From: Pseudomonadota bacterium | GTDB taxonomy: Bacteria; Pseudomonadota; Gammaproteobacteria; Burkholderiales; Thiobacillaceae | Length of the DNA stretch: 37,460 bases | Assembly (NCBI GenBank): GCA_021836225.1 | Contig: JAKBJA010000025.1 | Coordinates: 1 to 37,460 of the forward strand | Direction: 5' to 3' | Shown here: positions 29,347 to 37,224 of the stretch, one piece after another | Layout of the letters: the number at the start of each line of letters is the position of its first letter | Numbering within the stretch: the first letter of the stretch is position 1 | Notes under the pieces: generated by a model | Database searches by the model: none | Told to the model about the DNA's origin: nothing | What the model saw: only the letters and a program-made list of their open reading frames with translations | Program-made: the position numbers and the translations under genes

Positions 29347-30605
29347 CCGCCAACATTCCCGCCTGGCGCGGCAAGCTGCAACCGGCATCGTTCCGCGGCG
29401 CGCAGTTTTTCACCAAGTCCACCGCTGGCGATCTGGGCCGGCGCACGGTGCTCCACGAATATCCGCAGCGGGACAACCCCTATGCGGAGGACATGGGACG
29501 CAAGGCGCGTGGATTCACCCTCGAGGCTTACGTCATCGGCCCGGACTACATGGCCGCCCGTGACAAGCTGATCGCTGCGCTGGAGCAGCCCGGCTCCGGC
29601 ACCCTGGTCCATCCCTACCGCGGCACGCTCACCGTCGCGCTGGCCTCTCCGGCGCGGATCACGGAATCCGCTGACGAGGGCGGGATGGCGCGCTTTTCCC
29701 TATCGTTCGTCGAGGCCGGGGAAAATGCGCAGCCGACGGTGCGCGCCGACACCGCCGCCCTGGTGAATGCTCAAGCGGACAATGCCCTGGCTGCTGTACA
29801 AAACGACTTTGCCAGCAAGTTCACCGTGGCCGGGTTCCCGGATTTCGTCGCCGCCGCAGCCGGCAGCGTCCTCACCACGGCGCTTAACGCGGTTAATGCG
29901 GTGAACCGGTTCGGCCAGGGCGGCGACCTGGTGTCCGAATTCCTGCATTCCGCCAGCACGATTTCGGCCACGCTGACCACCCTGATCGGCCCGCCCCTCC
30001 AGCTCGGCGGTGCCGTCATCGGTCAGATCGGCGCGCTGCGGGCGATGGCGCGCGCGCCCTTCGATGCTTTCAATAACGTGCGCGGGCTATTCAACGCCGG
30101 CGACGAGCCTGCCGGCACGCCGCCAGCCATCACGGTGACGGCCGTTCCGGTCACCACGCCATCCAGAATCCAGCAGGCCGTGAATCAGGCTGCGGTGGTG
30201 GATCTGGTGCGCCGCGCCGCCTTGGTGGAGGCCACGCGCGCCAGCAGCCAGATGAATTTTTCAAGCTATGACGAGGCGCAGGCAGTACGGACCGAGCTGG
30301 CGGACCGCCTGGATGCGGAAATGGCTTCCACTACGCTGAATTCCGCCGGCCAGAGCGTGCCCATTGCGGATGACGTCTACGCAGCGCTCGCCGCGCTGCG
30401 CGTGGCAATGGTGATGGACATCAGCACGCGCGGCGCGAACCTGGCGCGCCTGACGACGGCGACGCTGCAGGCGACGCTGCCCGCACTGGTCGCCGCCTGG
30501 CGCATCTACGGCGATGCCACGATGGATGCGGACCTGGTCGCGCGCAACAAGGTGCGCCATCCCGGGTTCGTGCCCGGCGGCATGCCACTGGAGGTGCTGG
30601 CATGA
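29343..30605 (+). CDS. N: DNA circularisation/tail hub protein (Mu gpN-like)
   Basis: The 420-aa product begins with the DNA circularisation N-terminal family domain (WRGKLQPASFRGAQFFTKST, RRTVLHEYPQRDNPYAEDMG, FTLEAYVIGPDYMAARDKLI, GSGTLVHPYRGTLTVAL). In Mu, gpN was first named for DNA circularisation but belongs to the tail hub/baseplate. The rest is Ala-rich helical sequence ending NKVRHPGFVPGGMPLEVLA. ATG 29343 overlaps the tape measure stop by ATGA. Confidence 0.92.
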   Translation: MTANIPAWRGKLQPASFRGAQFFTKSTAGDLGRRTVLHEYPQRDNPYAEDMGRKARGFTLEAYVIGPDYMAARDKLIAALEQPGSGTLVHPYRGTLTVALASPARITESADEGGMARFSLSFVEAGENAQPTVRADTAALVNAQADNALAAVQNDFASKFTVAGFPDFVAAAAGSVLTTALNAVNAVNRFGQGGDLVSEFLHSASTISATLTTLIGPPLQLGGAVIGQIGALRAMARAPFDAFNNVRGLFNAGDEPAGTPPAITVTAVPVTTPSRIQQAVNQAAVVDLVRRAALVEATRASSQMNFSSYDEAQAVRTELADRLDAEMASTTLNSAGQSVPIADDVYAALAALRVAMVMDISTRGANLARLTTATLQATLPALVAAWRIYGDATMDADLVARNKVRHPGFVPGGMPLEVLA

Positions 30606-30706
30606 ACGCGGTGAGCGAAGCTTTGGTGCGGGGAATGCCAGCATGCGCCTCCTCCCGCAATCGGCTGCTACGCAGTAACGTGTCGGAGGCGCTGGCCAAT
30701 GTCTGA
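30602..30706 (+). CDS. Tiny ORF linking gpN and gpP genes
   Basis: A 34-codon frame (MNAVSEALVRGMPACASSRN...) starts in an ATGA overlap with gpN and runs eight bases past the start of gpP. It carries the GGAGG site of gpP. The product shows no recognisable feature; it may only serve translational coupling or be a non-functional frame. Confidence 0.25.
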   Translation: MNAVSEALVRGMPACASSRNRLLRSNVSEALANV

Positions 30707-31871
30707 CGGCATCGTCGAACTGAAAGTCCGGAACGCCGTGTTCGGCGGCTGGAAGCAAGTCGAGATCAAGACCGGCATCGAGCAGATCGCCGGCACCTTC
30801 CAGCTCCAGGTATCGGAGCGCTGGCCCGGGCAGGACGCGCCGAGCCCGATCCTGCCCGGCTATCCGTGCGCGGTAATGCTCGATGGCGAGACCGTGATCA
30901 CCGGCTATGTGGACGGCACCGAGCCGGGCTATGACGACCAGACCCACGACATTGCCGTATCCGGACGCGACAAGACCGGCGACCTGGTAGACTGTTCCGC
31001 GATCTACAAAACCGGCCAGTGGAAGAACCGCCGCCTGGACCAGATCGCAGCCGACGTTTGCGCGCCCTTCAATATCGGGGTGAAAGCGCTGGTCGATGTT
31101 GGCGCGCCTTTTCCCAGCTTCAATATTAATGAAGGCGAGCGCGCCTTCGAAACCCTCGACCGGGCGGCGCGCTGGCGCGCGGTACTGCTGGCGTCCGACG
31201 GCCAGGGCGGGCTCCTCATCACCCGCGCCGGGCGTGAGCGCGTGGCCACGGATCTGGTGGAAGGCGTCAACATCAAGCGCGCCCGCGGCAAGTTCGACTG
31301 GAAAGAGCGCTTCAGCCACTACGTGGTCAAGGGCCAGCATCGGGGCGCCGACACCGGCGCAGCCGGGGATGCAGCCGGACCCGGCGGCAGTGCGGACGAC
31401 ACCGTGGTGGACCGTTACCGGCCCATCGTGGTGCTGGCGGAAGACCAGGGGCACATCGCCACCCTCAAGCAGCGCGCGGAATGGGAGATGAGCGTTCGCA
31501 TCGGGCGCGCCAACCGCGCCACCATCACGGTGCAGGGGTGGAAGCATGGCGCCGGGCTGTGGCGGCCGAATTACCTGGTGCGTCTGCGCTCGCCGCTGCT
31601 TTACGCCGACCTCGATCTCCTCATCACCTCGGTGACCTACAAACTGGACAACAGCGGCACCACCACCGAGCTGGAGCTGTGCCGTCCCGAAGCCTTCGAC
31701 CTGCTGGCCGGGGTGAAGGCTGCCCGCCTGGATCGCAAGATATCCCAGAAAACAAAGGAAGGCGCGGCTGTACGGGTGCGCGGAGACAACAGGAAGTGGC
31801 TGCGGGCAAACGCCGGTGCTGGATACGCGTCGAACCTTTCCACTATCCCGCAGGGCGAGGGCTGGAAATGA
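30699..31871 (+). CDS. P: Baseplate hub protein (Mu gpP/gp44-like)
   Basis: The 390-aa product has the gpP/gp27-like hub pattern: ELKVRNAVFGGWKQVEIKTG, FQLQVSERWPGQDAP, the conserved VMLDGETVITGYVDGTEPGY and IAVSGRDKTGDLVDCSAIY, then GERAFETLDRAARWRAVLLA. It forms the central baseplate ring that carries the spike. The next gene starts within its last codon. Confidence 0.92.
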   Translation: MSDGIVELKVRNAVFGGWKQVEIKTGIEQIAGTFQLQVSERWPGQDAPSPILPGYPCAVMLDGETVITGYVDGTEPGYDDQTHDIAVSGRDKTGDLVDCSAIYKTGQWKNRRLDQIAADVCAPFNIGVKALVDVGAPFPSFNINEGERAFETLDRAARWRAVLLASDGQGGLLITRAGRERVATDLVEGVNIKRARGKFDWKERFSHYVVKGQHRGADTGAAGDAAGPGGSADDTVVDRYRPIVVLAEDQGHIATLKQRAEWEMSVRIGRANRATITVQGWKHGAGLWRPNYLVRLRSPLLYADLDLLITSVTYKLDNSGTTTELELCRPEAFDLLAGVKAARLDRKISQKTKEGAAVRVRGDNRKWLRANAGAGYASNLSTIPQGEGWK

Positions 31872-32449
31872 TCGCGCTCATGCAAAAGATGATGGCGCCG
31901 ATCCATCGCCGCGTGATGCTGATGGTCAACCGTGCGGTGATCTCGATGGTTAACGATGCGCTCAAGGTGCAGGTCGTGCAGGTCGATCTGCTGCAGGGCG
32001 AAGTGCGCGACGACGTGGAGCGCTTCCAGGAGTACGGCTATACCTCGGTGCCTTTCCCGGGTGCAGAGGCGGTGATGGTGAGCGTAGGCGGCAATCACGA
32101 CCACGGTATCGTGATCGCGGTGGATGACCGGCGCTATCGGCTGATCGGGCTGCAGGCTGGCGAGGTGGCGCTATACGACGACCAGGGGCAGAAAGTGCAC
32201 CTGACCCGATCCGGGATCGTGATCAACGGCGCGGGCAAACCGGTGACCGTCACCAATACGCCGCACATCATCCTGGACGCGCCGCTGATCGATGCCACGG
32301 GCGATCTGCATGTGGCCGGCAACATCGTTGGCCAGGGCGATATCAGCGACCACGGCAACAAGAGCATGGCCGGCATGCGCCAGGTATACGGCGGGCATAC
32401 CCATAACGAGACTGGCACGGTGACCGCCCAGCCGAACCAGGTGATGTAA
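31868..32449 (+). CDS. Baseplate spike, Mu gp45/gpV-like
   Basis: The 193-aa product begins with helical MMAPIHRRVMLMVNRAVISM, an OB-fold (ALKVQVVQVDLLQGEVRDDV, FQEYGYTSVPFPGAEAVMVS), then a repetitive beta-helix (VHLTRSGIVINGAGKPVTVT, HIILDAPLIDATGDLHVAGN). Residues 175-180 are GGHTHN: the His-x-His pair that binds the tip iron in Mu gp45 and P2 gpV. It pierces the host outer membrane. ATG 31868 overlaps the gpP stop by ATGA. Confidence 0.93.
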   Translation: MIALMQKMMAPIHRRVMLMVNRAVISMVNDALKVQVVQVDLLQGEVRDDVERFQEYGYTSVPFPGAEAVMVSVGGNHDHGIVIAVDDRRYRLIGLQAGEVALYDDQGQKVHLTRSGIVINGAGKPVTVTNTPHIILDAPLIDATGDLHVAGNIVGQGDISDHGNKSMAGMRQVYGGHTHNETGTVTAQPNQVM

Positions 32450-32905
32450 ATGACCGATATCCGCACCGAATTTGTGAGTTTTGACCAGGGCGCCGACTAC
32501 GCCCTGGATGCCCTCGGTCTCGTCGAAGACGACGGCCTGGAAACCGCGGTGATCCTGTCCCTGTTCACCGATCGCCAGGCCGATGCGGACGACGAACTCC
32601 CGGACGGCGGCAATGACCGCCGCGGGTGGTGGGGCGACGTCTTCCCGGCGGCCCCGGGCGACAAGATCGGCTCGCGCCTGTGGCTGCTTTCCCGCGAAAA
32701 ACAGAGCTCGGCCGCCCTCAACAAAGCCCGCGAGTATGCGCTGGAAGCGCTGCAGTGGCTGGTGGACGATGGCGTGGCCAGCCGCATCGAGGTGGATGCG
32801 CAGGTGATCCGCCCGGGCATGCTGGGCCTGGCCATCGCCATTTATCGCCCGGATGCGAAGTCGCCCACCCGCTACCGTTACGAAACCCTTTGGAGAGCAA
32901 TGTAA
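32450..32905 (+). CDS. Baseplate wedge protein (Mu gp46-like)
   Basis: The 151-aa product matches the phage GP46 family: LETAVILSLFTDRQADADDE, GGNDRRGWWGD, GDKIGSRLWLLSREKQSSAA and LEALQWLVDDGVASRIEVDA. DRRGWWGD and GSRLWLL are family signatures. It is a gp25-like wedge component that starts sheath assembly. It begins directly after the spike gene stop. Confidence 0.93.
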   Translation: MTDIRTEFVSFDQGADYALDALGLVEDDGLETAVILSLFTDRQADADDELPDGGNDRRGWWGDVFPAAPGDKIGSRLWLLSREKQSSAALNKAREYALEALQWLVDDGVASRIEVDAQVIRPGMLGLAIAIYRPDAKSPTRYRYETLWRAM

Positions 32906-33964
32906 ATGTCTTTCACCCGGCCCGCGCTGCAAGACCTGGTCGACCGCGCCGTCGCGGACATCACCTCACGCCTGGAGGGGGCGGATGCCACCCTGCGCCG
33001 CACGAACCTCAACGTGCTGGCTAAAACCCGCGCGGGCGGAAACCACGAGCTCTATGGTTATCTGGACTGGATGTTCAGGCAGTTATTCCCGGACACGGCG
33101 GAGAGCGAATATCTGCTGCGCTGGGCGACGATCTTCCTGGAAGTGCCGCAAAAGCAGGCTACCTTTGCCGCTGGCCAGGTATCATTCACGGGCACCAACG
33201 GCGCCGTGATTCTGGCCGGGACCGTGTTGCAGCGGACGGATGGCGCAGAATTTACCACGGATGCGGATGTGACCGTCGCTGCCGGCGTGGCGCTGGTCAA
33301 CGTGACCGCGCTGGTTGCCGGCGTGGCCGGCAATACCGCGGGCGGTTCGTCTCTCTCCCTGGTTTCTCCTATTTCAGGTGTGGCCGGTACCGCGACAGTG
33401 GGCGCCGGTGGGCTGGTCAACGGCTTGGACATTGAATCTGACGACTCCATCCGCTCGCGCCTGTTGCGGCGGTTGAGACAGCCGCCACAAGGCGGCGCTG
33501 ATTTCGATTATGAGACCTGGGCGCTGGAGGTGCCCGGCGTGACCCGGGCATGGTCTTATCCAAAGTACCTGGGTGGCGGCACCGTGGGCCTGTGTTTCGT
33601 CATGGATGGCGCCCCCGGCGGGCTTATTCCGGACGCCGCAACAGTCTCGGCAGTACAGGCATACATCGAAGCGCGTTGCTCGGTCATCGCCGCAGTGACG
33701 GTGTTCGCACCGGTGGCAGTGCCGCTGAATTTCACCATTCAGCTGACGCCCAATACGGCAGCCGTGCAGACCGCTGTGCAGGCTGAGCTGGCCGATCTGC
33801 TCAGCCGCGAGAATGCGCCTGGCGGAACCATTCTGTTGTCGCATATCCGCCAGGCGATCAGCAGCGCCGCCGGCGAGACCGACAGCGTGCTGGTCGCGCC
33901 GGCGGCTAACGTCACCCTGCCGGCTGGCCAGATCTCCGTCATGGGAGCGATCACATGGCAATGA
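32906..33964 (+). CDS. Baseplate J-like protein (Mu gp47-like)
   Basis: The 352-aa product carries LQDLVDRAVADITSRLEGAD, LRRTNLNVLAKTRAGGNHEL, YGYLDWMFRQLFPDTAESEY, then the J-like fold (GTVLQRTDGAEFTTDADVTV, RSRLLRRLRQPPQGGADFDY, WALEVPGVTRAWSYPKYLGG, GTVGLCFVMDG). It forms the wedge arms linking hub to tail fibres. It overlaps the next gene by ten bases. Confidence 0.93.
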   Translation: MSFTRPALQDLVDRAVADITSRLEGADATLRRTNLNVLAKTRAGGNHELYGYLDWMFRQLFPDTAESEYLLRWATIFLEVPQKQATFAAGQVSFTGTNGAVILAGTVLQRTDGAEFTTDADVTVAAGVALVNVTALVAGVAGNTAGGSSLSLVSPISGVAGTATVGAGGLVNGLDIESDDSIRSRLLRRLRQPPQGGADFDYETWALEVPGVTRAWSYPKYLGGGTVGLCFVMDGAPGGLIPDAATVSAVQAYIEARCSVIAAVTVFAPVAVPLNFTIQLTPNTAAVQTAVQAELADLLSRENAPGGTILLSHIRQAISSAAGETDSVLVAPAANVTLPAGQISVMGAITWQ

Positions 33965-34536
33965 CGGCCGACCAGTACCTGGCCATGCTGCAGGCCCTGC
34001 TGCCTCGCGGTGCGGCTTGGACCCGCAGGCCGGGCGCCGTGCTGTCACGCCTCCTTGCCGCCGAGGCCGACGAGCTTGCCCGCATCGACCGTCGCACCGA
34101 GGAGCTGCTCAGCGAGGCTGACCCACGCAACGCCACTGAAACATTGGCGGATTGGGAGCGGGTGCTGGGACTGCCCGACAGTTGCGCACCGGCTGCCGTC
34201 AGCGCCCGGGAGCGCCGCGCGGCTGTGCTGTCAAAATTCACCAGCGTCGGCGGCCAAAGCGTACCGTATTTCACCGCGCAGGCAGCGTCCCTCGGCTACA
34301 CCGTCACCATTACCAAGTTCCGCCCCCACACCTGCGAGCACGACTGCGAGCACGCTGTCTACGATGACCCCTGGGCCTTCGCCTGGCAGGTCAACGCGGC
34401 GCTCAATACGATCCGCGAGCAAAGCTGCGTGGACGATTGCGAGATGCCGCTACGGGTGTGGGGTAATACACAGTTGGAATGTGTGATGCGCAGGCTTGCG
34501 CCAGCGGAATCATACGTCCTGTTTGCTTATTCTTAA
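33955..34536 (+). CDS. Mu gp48-like baseplate/tail protein (DUF2313)
   Basis: The 193-aa product has DUF2313 features: DQYLAMLQALLPRGAAWTRR, LAAEADELARIDRRTEELLS, DWERVLGLPDSC, RRAAVLSKFTSVGGQSVPYF. A Cys/His cluster (HTCEHDCEHAVYDDPWAF) and a late Cys pair (SCVDDCEMP) are typical of the family. It connects the baseplate to the tail fibre. Confidence 0.9.
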   Translation: MAMTADQYLAMLQALLPRGAAWTRRPGAVLSRLLAAEADELARIDRRTEELLSEADPRNATETLADWERVLGLPDSCAPAAVSARERRAAVLSKFTSVGGQSVPYFTAQAASLGYTVTITKFRPHTCEHDCEHAVYDDPWAFAWQVNAALNTIREQSCVDDCEMPLRVWGNTQLECVMRRLAPAESYVLFAYS

Positions 34537-34552
34537 CAAGGAAGGATAGAAC

Positions 34553-34852
34553 ATGCAGAGAGTCAAGCGCAGCACGGCGATCGCAACAATTCCGGCCCCA
34601 CCGGCGGGCGGCACTCCGGGGTTTTTCACCGGCGGCGACCCGGCGGCCGGTCTGCCCGCCACGGTGCCGGGGTATGAGTGGTACAACGGCGTGCAGGAGG
34701 AGCTTTGCAACGCGATTCTGGATTCTGGCCAGACCCTCGATCCCGCCAACAACTCCCAACTGAAATACGCTATCCAAGTGCACGACACCGTCGCCGTCAA
34801 AAGTTACCGGCTGGGCGTTTCCAACGGCGCTCTGGTCCTCATCGAGCAATAA
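34553..34852 (+). CDS. Short tail-fibre base protein
   Basis: The 99-aa product contains GGTPGFFTGGDPAAGLPATV then PGYEWYNGVQEELCNAILDS and NSQLKYAIQ, a sequence pattern found at the N-terminal, baseplate-attaching part of many phage tail fibres. Here it stands alone, without a fibre shaft, next to DGR-type receptor-binding genes. AAGGAAGG precedes ATG 34553. It probably provides the attachment point for the variable protein. Confidence 0.7.
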   Translation: MQRVKRSTAIATIPAPPAGGTPGFFTGGDPAAGLPATVPGYEWYNGVQEELCNAILDSGQTLDPANNSQLKYAIQVHDTVAVKSYRLGVSNGALVLIEQ

Positions 34853-34862
34853 GGAGTTTTAT

Positions 34863-35189
34863 ATGTATGGTATTCCGCGAATCCTGCAAACTCGGGAAGA
34901 TTTTGACCTCGCTGTCTCTCTTGCCCGAAGCGGCGAGGCAGACCGGCATGTTGTTGCTAACCAGCTGCATGGGTTGCTCGAGGCGGCTCAGCACTACGTC
35001 TTTGACCGGGTGCTTGCCGCTGGCGAGGCGCCAGACGGCGCCATGCCAGGCTATTGCGTGGTAGAGCCCAGCGATGCCAATCCGCAGCGCCAGCAGCTAA
35101 AAAGCGCCATCGACAACGAAGCGCGGCTGTTTGCCCTTGGCTTCAGCCAGGCGGAAATTGAATCACTCATCACTGAATTGGAGGCTTGA
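34863..35189 (+). CDS. Hypothetical protein before the DGR target
   Basis: The 108-aa product (MYGIPRILQTREDFDLAVSL, then LHGLLEAAQHYVFDRVLAAG and RLFALGFSQAEIESLITELE) is predominantly helical and has no known motif. It sits where Mu-like phages with DGR cassettes carry a small protein between tail-fibre base and target gene, so a tail-fibre assembly role is possible. AGGAG precedes ATG; its stop lies two bases before the next ATG. Confidence 0.6.
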   Translation: MYGIPRILQTREDFDLAVSLARSGEADRHVVANQLHGLLEAAQHYVFDRVLAAGEAPDGAMPGYCVVEPSDANPQRQQLKSAIDNEARLFALGFSQAEIESLITELEA

Positions 35190-35191
35190 TC

Positions 35192-36241
35192 ATGGCTGCG
35201 GGCGACATCATTGCAATCCCGGCCATGTCGGCCGGTTATTTCCAGGTGCGGGGCCGCCTGGCAAAAAACAGCGCCGGCGACACCCTGGATATCCCGGCAG
35301 GCATGCTGAATATCGGCGGCAACGGGTTTGGCTATATCCTGAGCGCTGCCACGGCCTGGAACCCCTATCTGGTTGCGAATAACGACGCGAGCTTTTCCGC
35401 CGTCACGCTCGGCGATGACATCTATGTCTACGCTGTCCAGCAGGCGAGCGGCGTGGCCAAGCTGGTGGCCAGCAAAAATGCCACGGCGCCAACCGGCTAT
35501 AACGCCAGCAATTCGCGCAAGATCGGTGGGTTCCATGTCGGCAGAACCCGGCCGATTGCCAATCGTTTCGATGCGGCATTCCTGCCGGCCACCGGTATTG
35601 TGCCCAATAGCGTGTGGGATCTCGCCACCCGTCCCAAGGCAGCCCCCGAGGGCATGGCGGAATTCGCTCCGGGCCGATGGGGAAGCATTTACCTGTTGTC
35701 GCCGATATCTGGCGCATGGCCCAGCGTAGTGTTTGGCAGCAGATACAACGTCAGCCCGGTGCGCTCTACAGGCGGCTACAACGAGCTGGATCTGCACCGT
35801 GGCGTGCATGCTGCCGGGATGCGCGAGCCGACCTTTGAAGAATGGTTGATGATGGCCGACGGCGCGCCTCAAGGGCTGGATGCTGCCAACGATACCGCGT
35901 GGACGCTGACCACCAATACCGGGCCGTGCAATACCGGATTCCTGCAGAAATCAGTCAGCTGCGCCAATTTCGTGGACTGCGTCGGGAATCTCTGGGAGCG
36001 CCTGGGTCACCACTTCGACACTACCACTGGCGCCTATGCATGGGATGCTACGGTGGTCAATACCGGCCAGGACTCAGCGCAAGCGCGCGGCCAGGTGAGC
36101 CATGTTGCCTGGCGCTACGCCGTCGCCAGTGGCGATTGGGTTGAGGGTGTCCACGCGGGCGCTCGCACGCTCAGTTTGAATGCCGCTGCCTGGTATGCCA
36201 ATGGCAATATCGGTGTGCGCGGTGTCAGTGATTCCCTATGA
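35192..36241 (+). CDS. DGR variable protein (C-type lectin/FGE-like), likely receptor-binding tail tip
   Basis: The 349-aa product opens with a tail-associated domain (IIAIPAMSAGYFQVRGRLAK), then SRKIGGFHVGRTRPIANRFD and NSVWDLATRP, as in DGR targets of Mu-like prophages. The C-terminal lectin fold has EPTFEEWLMMADGAP, CVGNLWERLGHHFD, and the variable-type end GQVSHVAWRYAVASGDWVEG, then AGARTLSLNAAAWYANGNIG and VRGVSDSL. In DGRs this end is rewritten from a template through A-specific mutagenesis. ATG 35192 follows GGAGG; the stop overlaps avd by ATGA. The phage lacks the reverse transcriptase, so the sequence may now be fixed. Confidence 0.85.
   Translation: MAAGDIIAIPAMSAGYFQVRGRLAKNSAGDTLDIPAGMLNIGGNGFGYILSAATAWNPYLVANNDASFSAVTLGDDIYVYAVQQASGVAKLVASKNATAPTGYNASNSRKIGGFHVGRTRPIANRFDAAFLPATGIVPNSVWDLATRPKAAPEGMAEFAPGRWGSIYLLSPISGAWPSVVFGSRYNVSPVRSTGGYNELDLHRGVHAAGMREPTFEEWLMMADGAPQGLDAANDTAWTLTTNTGPCNTGFLQKSVSCANFVDCVGNLWERLGHHFDTTTGAYAWDATVVNTGQDSAQARGQVSHVAWRYAVASGDWVEGVHAGARTLSLNAAAWYANGNIGVRGVSDSL
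36084..36239 (+). other. DGR variable region (VR) at the 3' end of the target gene
   Basis: The left limit is set by the 22-nt match to the template-like remnant (36084-36105 versus 36682-36703). The right limit is the end of the gene and is an estimate. The encoded segment has the residue pattern of a DGR lectin face (S, Y, A, D, E, H, T, N and G at exposed positions). Confidence 0.6.
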
Positions 36242-36654
36242 GCTTGGGGCTTGATTTGCCTGGCCACGGCAGTGGCCGGGCTGCGGACCTGCCGCGACTG
36301 AAAGTGCTGGAGTTGTGCGAGCAGTTGATTGTCGAAGCCATGCCTGTTCTCGACAAGATTCCACGCTGCCATCGCTACCGCTATGGCGCGCGGCTGGAAT
36401 CGGCGCTGTTTGCCTTGCCTGAGCTGGTGGTTCAGGCCGCCAGCTCAGGCACCAGGACCAAAGTATTTGCGCTCACGGATCATCTCGAAGTGACCAATGC
36501 CCTATTGCGCATTGGTGCGGAGCGCAAGCTGATCAGCCCTAGATTCGTGGGTCATATCATGAGCGCGCCTACCGAAAGCTCACCGCGAGGTGGACTACTA
36601 CGGCAGGTTGGTGCGATGGCCGCCGCCTGGCGCAAATCGATAAAAGGGCAGTAA
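36238..36654 (+). CDS. avd: Avd-like DGR accessory protein (four-helix bundle)
   Basis: The 138-aa product matches the Avd/four-helix-bundle family: LPRLKVLELCEQLIVEAMPV then IPRCHRYRYGARLESALFAL, TNALLRIGAERKLISPRFVG and the C-terminal GGLLRQVGAMAAAWRKSIKG. The YRYGARL and LLRQVGxMxxAWRKS segments are family signatures. Avd forms a basic pentamer that binds the template RNA and the DGR reverse transcriptase and is required for mutagenic retrohoming. It overlaps the target gene by ATGA. No reverse transcriptase follows, so the protein is an orphan here. Confidence 0.85.
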   Translation: MSLGLDLPGHGSGRAADLPRLKVLELCEQLIVEAMPVLDKIPRCHRYRYGARLESALFALPELVVQAASSGTRTKVFALTDHLEVTNALLRIGAERKLISPRFVGHIMSAPTESSPRGGLLRQVGAMAAAWRKSIKGQ

Positions 36655-36660
36655 TGCAAC

Positions 36661-36754
36661 AAGGGATGGGGTGGGTTTCGACGCGCGGCCAGGTGAACCA
36701 TGTGTGGCGGCTGCGGAAAAAGTTGTTTTCGTTGGGCGAATTTCAATAAATTGT
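36661..36754 (+). pseudogene. Truncated DGR template repeat (TR) remnant
   Basis: Positions 36682-36703 match the target gene 36084-36105 at 21 of 22 bases. The one difference is A (36697) here and G in the gene (AAC versus AGC codon), the direction expected of adenine-specific DGR mutagenesis. After this the match breaks off, except for a shared TGGCG. An ORF of 28 codons keeps the same frame (RGQVNHV-WRL). A normal TR would be about 100 bases or more, followed or preceded by an RT gene. Confidence 0.55.
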
Positions 36755-36783
36755 TGTGCCAAATAAATCGCAAATCAGTGCCA
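36755..36783 (+). other. Candidate phage right end with transposase-site repeats
   Basis: GTGCCAAAT occurs twice, at 36756-36764 and 36778-36786, and AGTGCCA at 36777-36783 is the inverse of TGGCACT at 87. Read inward, both ends continue with a partly shared CGA..TA..T pattern. The end would be ..CA at 36783, giving a phage length of 36.7 kb, normal for Mu-like phages. No 5-bp target duplication is visible, perhaps because the left flank was replaced by the IS630 element. Confidence 0.45.
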
Positions 36784-36817
36784 AATGGCGCGCGCCGGTA
36801 CAATATCAATTGGTTAA

Positions 36818-36967
36818 ACGAGATTCACCCTTTTTTATGAAAAATTCGGGATAGATACACTTGCCGGAACCATTGACGTAGTCGTCTGCAATCCACCCTA
36901 CCGTAAAATGGTGGCCGATGAAGTTTCTGTTTATCGGGAGAGCTTTGCGAATGTTATTGACCTATGA
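36818..36967 (+). pseudogene. Fragment of an N6-adenine-type DNA/RNA methyltransferase
   Basis: A frame without start reads FYEKFGIDTLAGTIDVVVCN then PPYRKMVADEVSVYRESFAN and stops. VVVCNPPY is motif IV (N/D-PPY) of amino-methyltransferases. Neither the SAM-binding N-terminal part nor the rest of the catalytic domain is present. It lies just outside the candidate phage right end, so it is probably the remnant of a gene broken by phage insertion or by a later deletion. Confidence 0.5.
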
Positions 36968-36986
36968 AAGACCTACGGGTATTTAA

Positions 36987-37015
36987 AAAGGGATAGCGGA
37001 GTGCGCTATCCCTTT
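36987..37015 (-). terminator. Rho-independent terminator of tRNA-Asn
   Basis: A perfect 12-bp stem AAAGGGATAGCG / CGCTATCCCTTT with a 5-base loop lies directly downstream of the tRNA on the minus strand and ends there in CCCTTTTTAAAT, giving the U-run on that strand. Confidence 0.9.
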
Positions 37016-37023
37016 GAATTCTC

Positions 37024-37099
37024 TGGCTCCCCGACCTGGACTCGAACCAGGGACCTGCGGATTAACAGTCCGTCGCTCTACCGGCTGAGCTATCGGGGA
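37024..37099 (-). tRNA. tRNA-Asn (anticodon GTT)
   Basis: The reverse complement folds as a 76-nt tRNA with the acceptor stem TCCCCGA/TCGGGGA, D-arm TAGCTCAGCCGGTAGAGC, anticodon loop CTGTTAA with GTT, T-loop GGTTCGAGTCC and an encoded CCA end. It is host-derived and intact. Confidence 0.97.
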
Positions 37100-37224
37100 A
37101 TCGCAAAGTTGCCTATGATAGCGATTTGCGGCCGGACGGTCAACCTGACGGGCTAGAAACGGGTGCGATTCAAACTGATGTGGGGTAATCTGCGGGTTTT
37201 AACCATCGACAAGAGGGGCCGAGC

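Noticed and set aside
36655..37020. Search for a DGR reverse transcriptase
   Set aside because: No YxDD-type motif or long ORF is present on either strand between avd and the tRNA.
37024..37099. tRNA-Asn as a phage attachment site
   Set aside because: The phage encodes a Mu-type transposase and no integrase, and no duplicate of the tRNA 3' end was found near the left end.
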